The translations under genes and the position numbers were made by a program. From Pseudidiomarina insulisalsae (lineage in GTDB: Bacteria > Pseudomonadota > Gammaproteobacteria > Enterobacterales > Alteromonadaceae), in contig NZ_PIPY01000003.1 of the NCBI RefSeq assembly GCF_003987065.1, positions 186,001-250,000 on the forward strand: a DNA stretch of 64,000 nucleotides, in the 5' to 3' direction. Shown piece after piece: positions 37,810 to 47,502 of this stretch (position 1 is its first letter; each line of letters begins with the position of its first letter). The notes beneath the pieces were generated by a model. The model saw nothing but the letters and a program-made list of their open reading frames with translations, made no database searches and was not told where the DNA came from.

Positions 37810-39731
37810 AGTATCGCGGTGACATCGACGGGTTAAGAGCGATTGCCGTGTTGGTGGTGATTGCATTTCATGCCGGTATAACTACCTTCGCGGGTGGTTA
37901 TATTGGTGTCGATGTGTTTTTTGTTATTAGCGGCTACCTTATTACTACGCTAATCAGCCAGGAAATGCAGCAGCAGCGCTTTTCATTTGTGAAATTCTAC
38001 AAACGTCGTATCGCGCGGTTACTACCTGCTCTTGCAATTACACTGTTTGTGGTTTTTTGCCTTGGATTCGTTTTTTACAATACTCATTCGTTTGATAATT
38101 TAGGCAAACAGATTTTCTTTAGTGCTTTTGGCGCCGCCAATATCTTTTTTGCCGGAGGCGAAGATTATTTTGCCTCCGGGGTAGCTAATCAGCCACTCAT
38201 ACATCTTTGGTCGCTTGGTGTTGAGGAGCAGTTCTACGTGGTTTGGCCGGTTTTGCTGCTGATTATTTACAAGGTGCGTCCACAATGGCTCATGCCGGCA
38301 ACAGTAGTGCTACTGCTTTTTTCGCTGTTAATCTCCGAGCTAGCCGCAGCAAACGCGACACCTGCGAGCTATTTTATGCCCCAGTACCGCGCATTTGAGC
38401 TGTTGATTGGCGCACTCACCGGGCTCTTGCTGCTTCGCTATGACTCGAAACAGCTCCCCAACGCCTTACGAATTGCCCTCCAGGGGCTTGGTCTGTTGCT
38501 TATTTTTGTGCCCATTTTACTTTTAAATGAGCACTCAAAATTTCCTGGCGTTAATGCTCTTTGGCCCTGTATTGGTACAGCGCTCCTTATCGCGTTTCCA
38601 AGTGACTCGGTAATCACGCGCTTGTTGGCAAACAAAGTTATGGTGCTGATCGGCCTTATTTCCTATCCACTGTACCTTTATCATCAGCCGATGATTTCAT
38701 TCTTACACGTTTGGGACATTGAGCTGGCGCCTTACACAATGTTCGTTACAGTGACGTTGTTTACCGGAGTCTTAGCCTGGCTTACATACCAATATATAGA
38801 GACCCCGGTACGGCGGGTAACGAGTCGCGGAGGTTTATGGCCAAAGCGCACCACGGTGGCAGGCTTGGTTTTGACGATTCCGGTATTCGCTATCGCAGGG
38901 GCTGGTGTAGCAAAAACTGATGGTTTACCAGCACGATTTGAAGTCCTGAATCCTTTTGCAGTGAAGCTTAATGAAATGCATGCAATGCCTTTTCATGAAC
39001 ATTTTCAGGAAGGTTGGCAAGTAAACGAGCCGCCAAAAGCAAAGCTGCTGTTTATTGGCGACTCAGTGATGCAGCAATATGTTGAGCCCCTGGCAGCTGC
39101 ACTTGGCTATGAGAAAGATGAAATCGAAACCGTTACGCGTGGGCTTTGTGTCATGCTCAAAGGAGTCGACTACGTTGATCAGATTTCTGATATACCGTGC
39201 GGTGGTTTGCGTGAACAGCTATACCAGCTAGATAGCAGCTATGAGCATGTAATTATCTCGCAGGCCTGGCAAGGGTATGGTCCCAATGTGAAAAATTATG
39301 AGCCGGAGGCAAAGAATCTCTTCGACCGGTGGCATGGCCTTTTGGCGGCCACCGTGGAGCACTTCCGTGGTCGTGCTCAGGTCATCACAGTTGTCGGCAT
39401 GCACCCAATTATTGACGGTACCGCGGGCATTCGCGGAACTGTCTTGATCGATCCGCAAAGTTACCGGGAGCGCATTAAGCAGCTTAGCTTCGCTCACCCG
39501 CAAAGGCTGCGTGAGGGACGGGAGTTTTTTGAAGGCTTTGCTGCGACAAACCATATTAACGTTATTCATCCTGAAGACATTTTTTGTGCGTCTGACTGTG
39601 TGCTGAATAGCGAGCAATGGTCCTACTTCGGTGATTCAGTCCACATTTCCAAGGCTGCGGTGCCGTTCGTTGAAAGACGTTTTCGCCAGCTGTTCAACGA
39701 CACGAAAGAGTTTGCCAATGCAGCAAAATAA
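37806..39731 (+). CDS. Acyltransferase 3-SGNH fusion (O-acetylase, OafA-like)
   Basis: A 641-residue protein: the N-terminal half (about 1-350) is the ten-helix acyltransferase-3 domain, with the signature KYRGDIDGLRAIAVLVVIAFHAG containing the active-site His; the C-terminal part (about 400-640) is an SGNH domain with the GDSVM catalytic serine motif. Such proteins O-acetylate or otherwise acylate cell-surface sugars in the periplasm. The start is a GTG at 37806, overlapping the polymerase stop. It overlaps the next gene by 14 bases. Confidence 0.92.
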   Translation: MKYRGDIDGLRAIAVLVVIAFHAGITTFAGGYIGVDVFFVISGYLITTLISQEMQQQRFSFVKFYKRRIARLLPALAITLFVVFCLGFVFYNTHSFDNLGKQIFFSAFGAANIFFAGGEDYFASGVANQPLIHLWSLGVEEQFYVVWPVLLLIIYKVRPQWLMPATVVLLLFSLLISELAAANATPASYFMPQYRAFELLIGALTGLLLLRYDSKQLPNALRIALQGLGLLLIFVPILLLNEHSKFPGVNALWPCIGTALLIAFPSDSVITRLLANKVMVLIGLISYPLYLYHQPMISFLHVWDIELAPYTMFVTVTLFTGVLAWLTYQYIETPVRRVTSRGGLWPKRTTVAGLVLTIPVFAIAGAGVAKTDGLPARFEVLNPFAVKLNEMHAMPFHEHFQEGWQVNEPPKAKLLFIGDSVMQQYVEPLAAALGYEKDEIETVTRGLCVMLKGVDYVDQISDIPCGGLREQLYQLDSSYEHVIISQAWQGYGPNVKNYEPEAKNLFDRWHGLLAATVEHFRGRAQVITVVGMHPIIDGTAGIRGTVLIDPQSYRERIKQLSFAHPQRLREGREFFEGFAATNHINVIHPEDIFCASDCVLNSEQWSYFGDSVHISKAAVPFVERRFRQLFNDTKEFANAAK

Positions 39732-40872
39732 ACTGACGGTTGAGGTGAAAGGCATAAGCTTTGCCAATAGGGGGGCAGAGCTTATGCTGAGTGCGGTTAA
39801 AGAACAGTTTATGCGCAGAGGCATCGACGCACATATTGTGGTTGAACCTAATGGTAATTATATTCGGCGTTGCCGATATGAGGTGTGGCAAAAGCCGCAA
39901 CTCATACTTAAAAGAGTTAACGTATTAAAACCTCTGGCCTGGCTGCCAAAAAGTCTTCGTCGGCGTTTGGGAATTATAACGGACAGTGAAATTGATGTCG
40001 TACTGGACGCCTCGGGCTTTTCTTATGGCGACTTCTGGCCACACAAAGTGGCGTGGGATCGTCTTGCGAAACCAATAAAGCAGCTTAAGCGACGCGGAGT
40101 ACCGGTAATCGTTTTGCCTCAGGCTTTGGGCCCTTTTACACATACGGCCAGTGCTAAACCTTTTCGTCGTATTCTGAAATATGCTGATCTGATCTTTGCG
40201 CGTGATGCGCAGTCTCTGAGTTATGCCCGGGCACTAAGTTGCCGCAGTGATAATCTTTTCTATTGTCCGGATTTTACCTGTCTGGTTGCGCCACAAGGCA
40301 TACCTGAACTGACCCCGCCCAAAAATGCTGTCTGTTTCATTACAAACGAAAAAATGGCCGCAACCGCGGAGCGTAAACAGGCGTATCTCGACTGGATGAT
40401 CAGTTTGGTGCAAGCCACACTCAGAAGTGGCCATCAAGCCTACTTCGTCAATCACGGTGGCAGTGCTGACGCCACGCTAGCCCAGCATATTATCGCCAGT
40501 GTCGGAGCGCCCGTGGCATTGCTAGAAGCTGAAAACGCCAAGCAAACGAAATGGTTGATTGGTCAAGCGCGCGTGGTCGTTGGTTCTCGTTATCATGCGG
40601 TTGTCAGCGCGCTTAGCCAGCGAATACCAGTCGTTGCAACAAGTTGGAGCCATAAGTATCAAGCACTGCTAAATGACTATGAAAGCAGCGAAAGCCTGTT
40701 CGCTTGCGATGAAACCGATGCAGCGAGCGCGCGGCTTAATAAGTTACTGAGCGATAATGCATTATACGAGCGTGAGCAACAAAAATTACAGATCTGTGCC
40801 GAGCAACAGAAATCGCTGAGTGAGGCGATGTGGCAGCAGGTGTTTGAGTTGCTTGAAGACCAGAAGCTTTAG
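39718..40872 (+). CDS. Polysaccharide pyruvyltransferase-family protein
   Basis: A 384-residue GT-B-like protein with the family's opening VKGISFANRGAELMLSAV, a central ASGFSYGDFW, VLPQALGPF, and a C-terminal VVGSRYHAVVSALSQRIPVVATSWSHKYQ motif. Family members add pyruvate from phosphoenolpyruvate to exopolysaccharide sugars; the target here is unknown. The ATG at 39718 is taken inside the preceding gene; an upstream start at 39631 is less likely. It converges with the next gene, sharing 4 bases. Confidence 0.88.
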   Translation: MQQNKLTVEVKGISFANRGAELMLSAVKEQFMRRGIDAHIVVEPNGNYIRRCRYEVWQKPQLILKRVNVLKPLAWLPKSLRRRLGIITDSEIDVVLDASGFSYGDFWPHKVAWDRLAKPIKQLKRRGVPVIVLPQALGPFTHTASAKPFRRILKYADLIFARDAQSLSYARALSCRSDNLFYCPDFTCLVAPQGIPELTPPKNAVCFITNEKMAATAERKQAYLDWMISLVQATLRSGHQAYFVNHGGSADATLAQHIIASVGAPVALLEAENAKQTKWLIGQARVVVGSRYHAVVSALSQRIPVVATSWSHKYQALLNDYESSESLFACDETDAASARLNKLLSDNALYEREQQKLQICAEQQKSLSEAMWQQVFELLEDQKL

Positions 40873-41912
40873 CTTCTCGACGAGAAAAACTTCAAGAGAT
40901 GGGGCAAAATGGTGTCAGCCGGATAATTGGTGGCAACATACTCGCGTCCAGCCAAAGAGAAGCGCTTGTGCTCGGCCAGGCAATCCTGAATCGTTACTGC
41001 TAGTTTTTGCGGATCGCAGTCATCTACCAGTAGTCCGACACGGCCATGCGGGACAACGTCTGAACAAGGTCCGGTGCGTAACGCAACAACGGGAAGGCCT
41101 GCCGACATGGCCTCCAGAAATCCCATGCCAAAGGCGTCGAACTGAGACGGTAAAACAAACATGTCTTGCTGCTGTAAAAGTTCAATTTTTTGTTCGTAGC
41201 CAACCCAGCCGGAAAATTGAACACGATTTTCGAGTCCAAGCTCTCGCACACGTCTTTTTAATGCAGCCTGTAACGGTCCGTCGCCCGCAATCGTTAAATG
41301 AAAGCGGTCAGGAAGATAAGCCATAGCCTCTATTACCGCGCCAACGTTCTTACCTTCAACTAAGCGGGTCATTGCAAAAAGCTTAATCAGGGAAGGATCC
41401 GGCGCTCGATAACTCGCAGACTTAGCGAGTTTTTCGAAACGTTTATCTAACGGGTTGGGCACAATGTGGATGCGCTCGGCTGAAAACTCAAGTTGTTTGA
41501 GAAACAGATGTCGCCACCAACTGGACAGGACACAGATGCCATCTGAAATCTTATAAAGTCGGCTGAGCAATAGACGTCCGAGCGGCTTCTGCGCGTAATC
41601 GGCCGTCACTGTGGAATGAAACTGAATAAACACTTTTGCGCCACGCCGTTTGGCCATGCGGGCAAGTAAATACTTACGAATCATCGACACCCAGCGCGCA
41701 CAGTGAATCCAGACCACGTCACCTGGCTTTACCTCGCGCTTAATGCGCCTGGCAGCATGGCGGAAACTGGCGAGCTTTGATTTTGTCTCATTATGCGACT
41801 CAATAATGTTAATGCCGGCCTCAGACAGCGTATTGGACTCACAAAAGCCAATAAGGGCGGTACTTATACCACCTTTACCAGACTTTACCGCGGTCGCAAT
41901 AATGTGAATCAT
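40869..41912 (-). CDS. Family 4 glycosyltransferase
   Basis: A 347-residue GT-B enzyme with KSGKGGISTALIGFCESN at the N-terminus and, in the C-terminal domain, LFAMTRLVEGKNVGAVIEAM and the E-x7-E-type motif LPSQFDAFGMGFLEAMSAGLPVV. It overlaps wecC by 4 bases on the same strand, so it likely belongs to the wecG-wecB-wecC transcript and may add a sugar after ManNAcA. Confidence 0.9.
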   Translation of the reverse strand: MIHIIATAVKSGKGGISTALIGFCESNTLSEAGINIIESHNETKSKLASFRHAARRIKREVKPGDVVWIHCARWVSMIRKYLLARMAKRRGAKVFIQFHSTVTADYAQKPLGRLLLSRLYKISDGICVLSSWWRHLFLKQLEFSAERIHIVPNPLDKRFEKLAKSASYRAPDPSLIKLFAMTRLVEGKNVGAVIEAMAYLPDRFHLTIAGDGPLQAALKRRVRELGLENRVQFSGWVGYEQKIELLQQQDMFVLPSQFDAFGMGFLEAMSAGLPVVALRTGPCSDVVPHGRVGLLVDDCDPQKLAVTIQDCLAEHKRFSLAGREYVATNYPADTILPHLLKFFSSRS

Positions 41913-43162
41913 CCGTCGATAAGCCCTTTGGTATCGACCCAGACTTTACCCTCTAACTGGGCTCGGGTAATTGCCTTAAATGGCGCATGGTCTACCAGCA
42001 ACAGAATAACGTCTGCCTGTTCCAGTGCCGTATTAAGTTCCATTAGCTGCGCGCCGTTAAAACCGGAAGGCAGACTTTTAATATTTGGCTCCACCACCAG
42101 AGTACGTCCGGAGTGCTCGGATGCAATGCATTGAGCGATGGCAAGAGCCGGGCTCTCACGTAAGTCATCAATGTTGGCTTTAAAGGCAAGCCCCAGGCAT
42201 GCAATAACTTTATTTTCAGCGGGGCCGGGCAGGGCTGCGACCTTTGCTTTAACCTGCTCGAGTACCCACTGCGGTTTGTAGTCATTCACTTCGCGAGCAG
42301 TGCGGATCAGGCGGGCCTGCTCAGGCGCTGAGCTGACAATAAACCAGGGGTCGACGGCGATGCAGTGACCGCCCACACCCGGGCCTGGCTGTAAGATATT
42401 CACCCGCGGGTGGTGATTCGCCAGGCGAATCAATTCCCAGACGTTGATATCAAGCTTATCGCAAATCAGTGATAACTCGTTGGCGAAGGCAATATTGACG
42501 TCACGGAAACTGTTCTCGGTCAGCTTAGCCATTTCGGCAGTACGCGCATTAGTGCGCAGGCAGTCGCCTTTTAAAAATATCCGGTATAAATCTGCCGCCT
42601 GTTTACTGGCGCGGGGTGAAAGGCCACCAATCACCCGGTCGTTCATGACCAACTCTTCCATCACCTTGCCCGGCAGCACTCGTTCAGGGCAGTAAGCAAG
42701 TTGCACGTCCGCCTCATCGCCATGGCTTGAGGGGAAGGTGAGGTCAGGGCGTTCCGCCTGTAACCAGGCTTCCAACTGCTCGGTGGTGCCCACCGGTGAG
42801 GTTGATTCCAGGATAATCAAGTTACCGCGTTTCAGCACCGGGGCCAGGTTCTTTGCCGCAGCCTGTATATAAGATAGATCACCGCTTTTATCGGCATTGA
42901 ATGGTGTCGGAACCGCCATAATAAAGGCATCGGCAGGCTCCGGAGTGGTGACTGCCCGCAATAAGCCGGTTTTTACCGCACTGGCGACCACATCGCCAAG
43001 TCCGGGCTCAACAATATGAATCTCGCCTTTATTAATGGTGGCGACGGTCTTTTGATTCACATCCACACCGATCACTTTTACGCCTTGCTTGGCAAAGATT
43101 GCCGAGGTGGGTAGACCAATATAACCCAGGCCAATCACCGATACCGTGGTGTCACGACTCAT
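41909..43162 (-). CDS. wecC: UDP-N-acetyl-D-mannosamine dehydrogenase
   Basis: A 417-residue enzyme that oxidises UDP-ManNAc to UDP-ManNAcA with two NAD. The NAD-binding opening is VSVIGLGYIGLPTSAIFAKQG; AVPTPF, ESTSPVGTTE, GEIHIVEPGL and the catalytic GVGGHCIAVDPWF cysteine follow. The long identical stretches with E. coli WecC known to me make this a confident call. It works with wecB, 3 bp upstream, to make the ManNAcA donor. Confidence 0.96.
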   Translation of the reverse strand: MSRDTTVSVIGLGYIGLPTSAIFAKQGVKVIGVDVNQKTVATINKGEIHIVEPGLGDVVASAVKTGLLRAVTTPEPADAFIMAVPTPFNADKSGDLSYIQAAAKNLAPVLKRGNLIILESTSPVGTTEQLEAWLQAERPDLTFPSSHGDEADVQLAYCPERVLPGKVMEELVMNDRVIGGLSPRASKQAADLYRIFLKGDCLRTNARTAEMAKLTENSFRDVNIAFANELSLICDKLDINVWELIRLANHHPRVNILQPGPGVGGHCIAVDPWFIVSSAPEQARLIRTAREVNDYKPQWVLEQVKAKVAALPGPAENKVIACLGLAFKANIDDLRESPALAIAQCIASEHSGRTLVVEPNIKSLPSGFNGAQLMELNTALEQADVILLLVDHAPFKAITRAQLEGKVWVDTKGLIDG

Positions 43163-43165
43163 CTG

Positions 43166-44299
43166 TTAAAGCTCCTTCTTTAAAACGTCGATAATGCGCT
43201 GACAGGCCTGGCCATCACCGTAAGGATTGTGCGCGCGGCTCATGGCCTGATAAAGCTCAGTGTCGTCCAATAAGGCGCTGACACCAGCGACAATTTTCTC
43301 AACGTTGGTGCCCACTAATTTTACCGTGCCCGCAGCAACAGCCTCCGGACGCTCGGTGGTGTCGCGCATGACCAATACTGGCTTGCCCAGCGAGGGAGCC
43401 TCTTCCTGTATGCCGCCGCTGTCGGTCAGAATAACCGAGGCGCGGTTCATTAAATAGACAAAAGGCTCGTAGTCCTGTGGTTGTAATAAGTGCACATTGG
43501 GGAAACCGCTCAGTAAACGCTGTACTGGCTCTTGTACGTGCGGATTTAAGTGCACAGGATACACAATTTGCAGTTCGGGGCGTTGCGCGGCAAGCTGGGC
43601 GAGGGCCTCGCAGATACGCTCAAAGCCCGCTCCGAAACTCTCCCGACGATGCCCGGTAACCAGCAGCATGGGCTGATCAACGGCAATAGCGGCAAACTTT
43701 TCGGCGTAGTATTGTTGTTTGCCAGCATCTGCACGTAATTGCTCACTTACGTGCAAGAGCGCGTCAATGACAGTATTGCCGGTCACATGAATCTGATCTT
43801 CGCGAATATTCTCACGTAACAGATTGTCCCGTGCCTTTTTCGTGGGCGCGAAGTGCCAGCGGGTAATTCCTGCAACCAAACGGCGGTTCGCCTCTTCAGG
43901 CCAGGGGGAGTAAATATTACCGGTGCGCAGTCCGGCCTCGATGTGGGCAACAGGTATCTGTTTAAAATATGCTGCAAGCCCAGTGGTTAGGGTGGTAAGA
44001 GTATCACCGTGCACACAGACCAGATCCGGCTGAAAGTCATGTAACACCGGCTCAATTTCAGTCAGTACGCGTGCGGCAAGCTCATGCAGTGACTGATTGG
44101 GGCGCATCAGATTGAGATCGTAGTCAGGTGTCAAAGCAAATAATTTCAGTACCTGATCCAGCATTTCGCGATGTTGCGCGGTGACGCACAACCGTACGTC
44201 CCACTGCGCGGGGTCAAGTTGCTGCATCTGTTGCACCAGCGGCGCCATTTTTATTGCTTCGGGACGGGTGCCGAAGACCACCAGAACTTTTTTGGGCAT
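43166..44299 (-). CDS. wecB: UDP-N-acetylglucosamine 2-epimerase
   Basis: A 377-residue non-hydrolysing epimerase converting UDP-GlcNAc to UDP-ManNAc. It starts [19 protein letters not shown] and carries [28 protein letters not shown] and [31 protein letters not shown], split here only by my citation of separate motifs. Length equals that of E. coli WecB. It sits between wecG and wecC on the same strand. Confidence 0.97.
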   Translation of the reverse strand: MPKKVLVVFGTRPEAIKMAPLVQQMQQLDPAQWDVRLCVTAQHREMLDQVLKLFALTPDYDLNLMRPNQSLHELAARVLTEIEPVLHDFQPDLVCVHGDTLTTLTTGLAAYFKQIPVAHIEAGLRTGNIYSPWPEEANRRLVAGITRWHFAPTKKARDNLLRENIREDQIHVTGNTVIDALLHVSEQLRADAGKQQYYAEKFAAIAVDQPMLLVTGHRRESFGAGFERICEALAQLAAQRPELQIVYPVHLNPHVQEPVQRLLSGFPNVHLLQPQDYEPFVYLMNRASVILTDSGGIQEEAPSLGKPVLVMRDTTERPEAVAAGTVKLVGTNVEKIVAGVSALLDDTELYQAMSRAHNPYGDGQACQRIIDVLKKEL

Positions 44300-44312
44300 G
44301 AAGTTATTCTTT

Positions 44313-45038
44313 TTATAGTTTATGCGTCAGATGTAATCGCAGATAGCTTAACAGAGCCAGTTGGCGTCCGATACGGCTCGGTTGCGCACAAAGCCGGTAG
44401 AACCATTCTAAATGCAGGTCGCAGAATAACTTCGGTGCGCGTTTGCCATAGCCGGTAAAGACATCATAAGTGCCTCCGACCCCCAAATAAAAGGCGTCGG
44501 GGTAAACTTTTCGTAAACGCTGAATCAGTTTTTCCTGTTTGGGTGAGCCCATGGCAACACTGACCAGCTTAGGACGGTGCTGCAGCAGCGCGTCATGCAA
44601 CTGACTCTCGTCTTCGAAATAGCCGTCTATAGCAGCGGCCACGGGCGTGCCCATAGCTTTTAGCTTTTCGGCGCAGGCATTATTGACCTCAGGTTTAGCG
44701 CCGATGATCATGACCGGTAACTGCTGTTTCGCAGCTTCGCGCATCAAAGCTTCCCATAATTCGCAACCGGGAATCCGCGTGTTCTCAACACCTTTTTTGC
44801 GCATGGTGCGCACCACGCCGGTGCCATCAGCAAAACGTAATGTCGCGGCATTAATTAAATCGCGCAGATCATCGTCGGCGCGTGCGAGCATCACTTTTTC
44901 AGGGTTAATGGCAATGCCAAAGCCTGATGTCACGCTACCGTCCGGTTGAATAATGGACTGAACCGCCTCTGTCATTGAAGCAAAAGGGGTCACCTGAAGT
45001 CCGCCGACGCTGACCTGTTTGACAGATGTAGAATGCAT
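44313..45038 (-). CDS. wecG: UDP-ManNAcA transferase (WecG/TagA/CpsF family, GT26)
   Basis: A 241-residue enzyme with [44 protein letters not shown] and [11 protein letters not shown] motifs, then the RAPK...LEWFYRL and QPSRIGRQL end. These match E. coli WecG, which adds ManNAcA to lipid-linked GlcNAc in enterobacterial common antigen, rather than the shorter TagA proteins. It is the promoter-proximal gene of the minus-strand wecG-wecB-wecC run. Confidence 0.93.
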   Translation of the reverse strand: MHSTSVKQVSVGGLQVTPFASMTEAVQSIIQPDGSVTSGFGIAINPEKVMLARADDDLRDLINAATLRFADGTGVVRTMRKKGVENTRIPGCELWEALMREAAKQQLPVMIIGAKPEVNNACAEKLKAMGTPVAAAIDGYFEDESQLHDALLQHRPKLVSVAMGSPKQEKLIQRLRKVYPDAFYLGVGGTYDVFTGYGKRAPKLFCDLHLEWFYRLCAQPSRIGRQLALLSYLRLHLTHKL

Positions 45039-45109
45039 GTAAAATAGAATCTCTTAAAGAAGTGCAGGCATTCTAGCTAGGCTTACATGAAACTGCAATG
45101 TTGCGACTG

Positions 45110-45138
45110 ATGACAATAACCGAGTCAGTAGTTACACT
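45110..45138 (+). promoter_or_regulatory. Possible sigma-70 promoter for ugd
   Basis: ATGACA (45110-45115) and TACACT (45133-45138) are separated by 17 bases, in the divergent gap between wecG and ugd, 47 bases upstream of ATG 45185. The -35 box matches 5 of 6 and the -10 box 4 of 6 consensus positions. Confidence 0.4.
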
Positions 45139-45184
45139 GTCGCGCTGAATGTGGGTGCAAACAATGGGTAAGAAAAGGGAACGC

Positions 45185-46351
45185 ATGAACATTGTTGTGG
45201 TTGGAACAGGCTACGTAGGCCTCTCAAATGCAGTATTGCTGGCGCAGCATCACCCGGTGACCGCGGTGGATATTAACGCCGACAAAGTGGCGCTGATCAA
45301 TGCTGGCAAGAGCCCGATTCAGGATGCTGATATTGAATACTACCTGCAGCATAAGAACTTGCAGCTGAGCGCGACAACTGAGGCAGCCAGCGCCTATGCA
45401 AATGCCGACTGGGTACTCATCGCGACGCCGACCGACTACGACCCTGAAACCAATTATTTCAATACCAGCTCGGTCGATGGGGTTCTTAGTCAGGTACTTG
45501 AACACAACCCCGACTGCCCAATTGTCATTCGCTCGACCATTCCGGTCGGCTACGTGGTAAAAAAGCGCGCCGAGCTCAGCACTGACCGGGTAGTGTTCGC
45601 GCCCGAGTTCCTGCGTGAAGGTAAAGCACTGCATGACAATCTGTTTCCTTCACGAATAATCGTGGGCGAGCGTTCAGCGCGCGCCGAAACCTTTGCACAA
45701 CTTTTACAACAAGGTGCCCTTAAGCCGGACGTGCCGGTGCAATATACTGAACCCACCGAGGCTGAGGCGATTAAATTATTTGCCAATACCTATCTGGCCA
45801 TGCGTGTGGCGTTTTTTAATGAGCTTGATACCTACGCCGCGCACCACGCACTGGATACCCGGCAAATTATCGACGGCGTTTGTCTCGATCCGCGTATCGG
45901 CGCACATTACAATAACCCTAGTTTTGGTTATGGCGGCTACTGCCTGCCAAAAGATACACGGCAACTGCTGGCGAATTACGATAACGTGCCGCAGGTGATC
46001 ATTGGCGCCATTGTCGATGCCAATCGCACAAGGAAAGATTTCATTGCGGATGCTATAGTTGCAAGGCAGCCCAATGTCGTGGGTGTCTATCGCCTGGTGA
46101 TGAAAGCCGGCTCCGATAATTTTCGCTCAAGTGCTATTCAGGGCATTATGAAGCGCTTGCAGGCGAAGGGTATTGAGATAATTGTCTACGAGCCGACCTT
46201 AAAAGAAGAAAATTTTTACAATTGTCGTGTTGAAAAAAATTTACAAAACTTTAAAGATAGGTGCGATATAATCATCAGCAACAGGACTGCTGAGGAATTA
46301 AGTGACGTGGCAGACAAAGTCTATACTCGCGACATTTATAACAGCGACTAA
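45185..46351 (+). CDS. ugd: UDP-glucose 6-dehydrogenase
   Basis: A 388-residue enzyme making UDP-glucuronate. It opens [21 protein letters not shown], has [17 protein letters not shown] and RSTIPVG, and carries the catalytic cysteine 253 in [11 protein letters not shown]. Length equals E. coli Ugd. ATG 45185 with AAAAGGGA upstream is chosen over in-frame upstream starts at 45149 and 45167. The gene is 24 bp before wecA. UDP-GlcA would feed a uronic-acid-containing exopolysaccharide. Confidence 0.96.
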   Translation: MNIVVVGTGYVGLSNAVLLAQHHPVTAVDINADKVALINAGKSPIQDADIEYYLQHKNLQLSATTEAASAYANADWVLIATPTDYDPETNYFNTSSVDGVLSQVLEHNPDCPIVIRSTIPVGYVVKKRAELSTDRVVFAPEFLREGKALHDNLFPSRIIVGERSARAETFAQLLQQGALKPDVPVQYTEPTEAEAIKLFANTYLAMRVAFFNELDTYAAHHALDTRQIIDGVCLDPRIGAHYNNPSFGYGGYCLPKDTRQLLANYDNVPQVIIGAIVDANRTRKDFIADAIVARQPNVVGVYRLVMKAGSDNFRSSAIQGIMKRLQAKGIEIIVYEPTLKEENFYNCRVEKNLQNFKDRCDIIISNRTAEELSDVADKVYTRDIYNSD

Positions 46352-46375
46352 GAATAAACAGGAACTCGCGAATAC

Positions 46376-47479
46376 ATGAATATCTGGATGGTGTTGATAG
46401 CCGCTACCGTGTTATCAAGCGTGTTATGTAACATCTTAATTCCCATGGCCTGGCGCACTGCGCTGGTTGACGTACCGTGCGAGCGTAAGCAGCACGGCGT
46501 ACCCGTACCGCTGGTGGGCGGGCTTGCCGTTTACGGCACCATGTTGATTATGATGGTAGCGCTGCTGCCGTTAGAGGTCGATATTCGGTTATTCCTCGTT
46601 TCATCGAGCTTTATGGTGTTAATTGGCGCCCTTGATGACCGCTACGACATCGACCCTGGCGTTCGTTTTATTGCGCAAATGCTGGCTGCGGCAGTCGTGG
46701 TGTTTGGCGCAGACGTGCAAATTACCCAACTCGGCAATTTATTTGGTACCGGCGTGATTGAACTGGGCGCCTTCTCAATGCCTTTCACATTGCTATGTAT
46801 CGTGGCTGCCATGAATGCCTACAACATGATTGATGGCATTGACGGTCTGCTTGGTGCCATGGCAATGGTGGCCTTTGCCGGTATTGTGTTGCTGGCGTTT
46901 ATGCACTCACAACAGTTGCCCATGCTGGTCGCGACCATTCTGTTTGGTGCCATGATTCCGTATCTGATCCGCAATATTGGTGTTAAATTCCGTCCGGTAC
47001 GTAAAATCTTTATGGGCGATTCCGGCTCCATGTTAGTGGGTTTTACTGTGGTCTGGATGTTAGTCATGCTGACCCATCCTGAGCGTATTTTGGAGTCGTG
47101 GTTTGAGGCAACGCCTGAGATGAGCGCCGTACGGCCGGTCGCGGTGCTATGGCTAATTGCGGTCCCATTAATGGACATGTTCGCCATTCTTGCACGGCGT
47201 GTTTTGAAAGGGCAATCGCCGTTCAAACCGGATCGTGAACATTTGCATCATATGTTTATGCGTGCAGGCTTCTCTGCCCGGCGGGCTCTTGCTATCATCA
47301 GTGTCATTGCGGTGGTTAAGCTGGCGTTGGGATTGACACTGGAGTGGATGCAAGTGCCGGAAGCTGTTGTATTAAGCTTATTCGTTGCAATATTTGTATT
47401 GTATCTGATAATGCTTAAGCATATCTGGAGAGTCGTCTCCTGGGTACGTCGTCACCGCGACATAGAACCATCTAATTAA
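46376..47479 (+). CDS. wecA: Undecaprenyl-phosphate GlcNAc-1-phosphate transferase
   Basis: A 367-residue polytopic enzyme with about 11 membrane helices. Diagnostic segments are DVPCERKQHGVPVPLVGG, IGALDDRYDI (DDxxD-type Asp pair), YNMIDGIDGL, and IFMGDSGSMLVGF, with HLHHMFMRAGFS near the C-terminus. It starts ECA and O-antigen synthesis by making Und-PP-GlcNAc. It is the only initiating transferase seen in the window. Confidence 0.95.
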   Translation: MNIWMVLIAATVLSSVLCNILIPMAWRTALVDVPCERKQHGVPVPLVGGLAVYGTMLIMMVALLPLEVDIRLFLVSSSFMVLIGALDDRYDIDPGVRFIAQMLAAAVVVFGADVQITQLGNLFGTGVIELGAFSMPFTLLCIVAAMNAYNMIDGIDGLLGAMAMVAFAGIVLLAFMHSQQLPMLVATILFGAMIPYLIRNIGVKFRPVRKIFMGDSGSMLVGFTVVWMLVMLTHPERILESWFEATPEMSAVRPVAVLWLIAVPLMDMFAILARRVLKGQSPFKPDREHLHHMFMRAGFSARRALAIISVIAVVKLALGLTLEWMQVPEAVVLSLFVAIFVLYLIMLKHIWRVVSWVRRHRDIEPSN

Positions 47480-47502
47480 AATTATAAAATAGGGGAATTA
47501 GC

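Noticed and set aside
40820-41326. Plus-strand open frame of 168 codons overlapping a GT4 gene
   Set aside because: Antisense shadow of the minus-strand glycosyltransferase, which has clear GT-B motifs.
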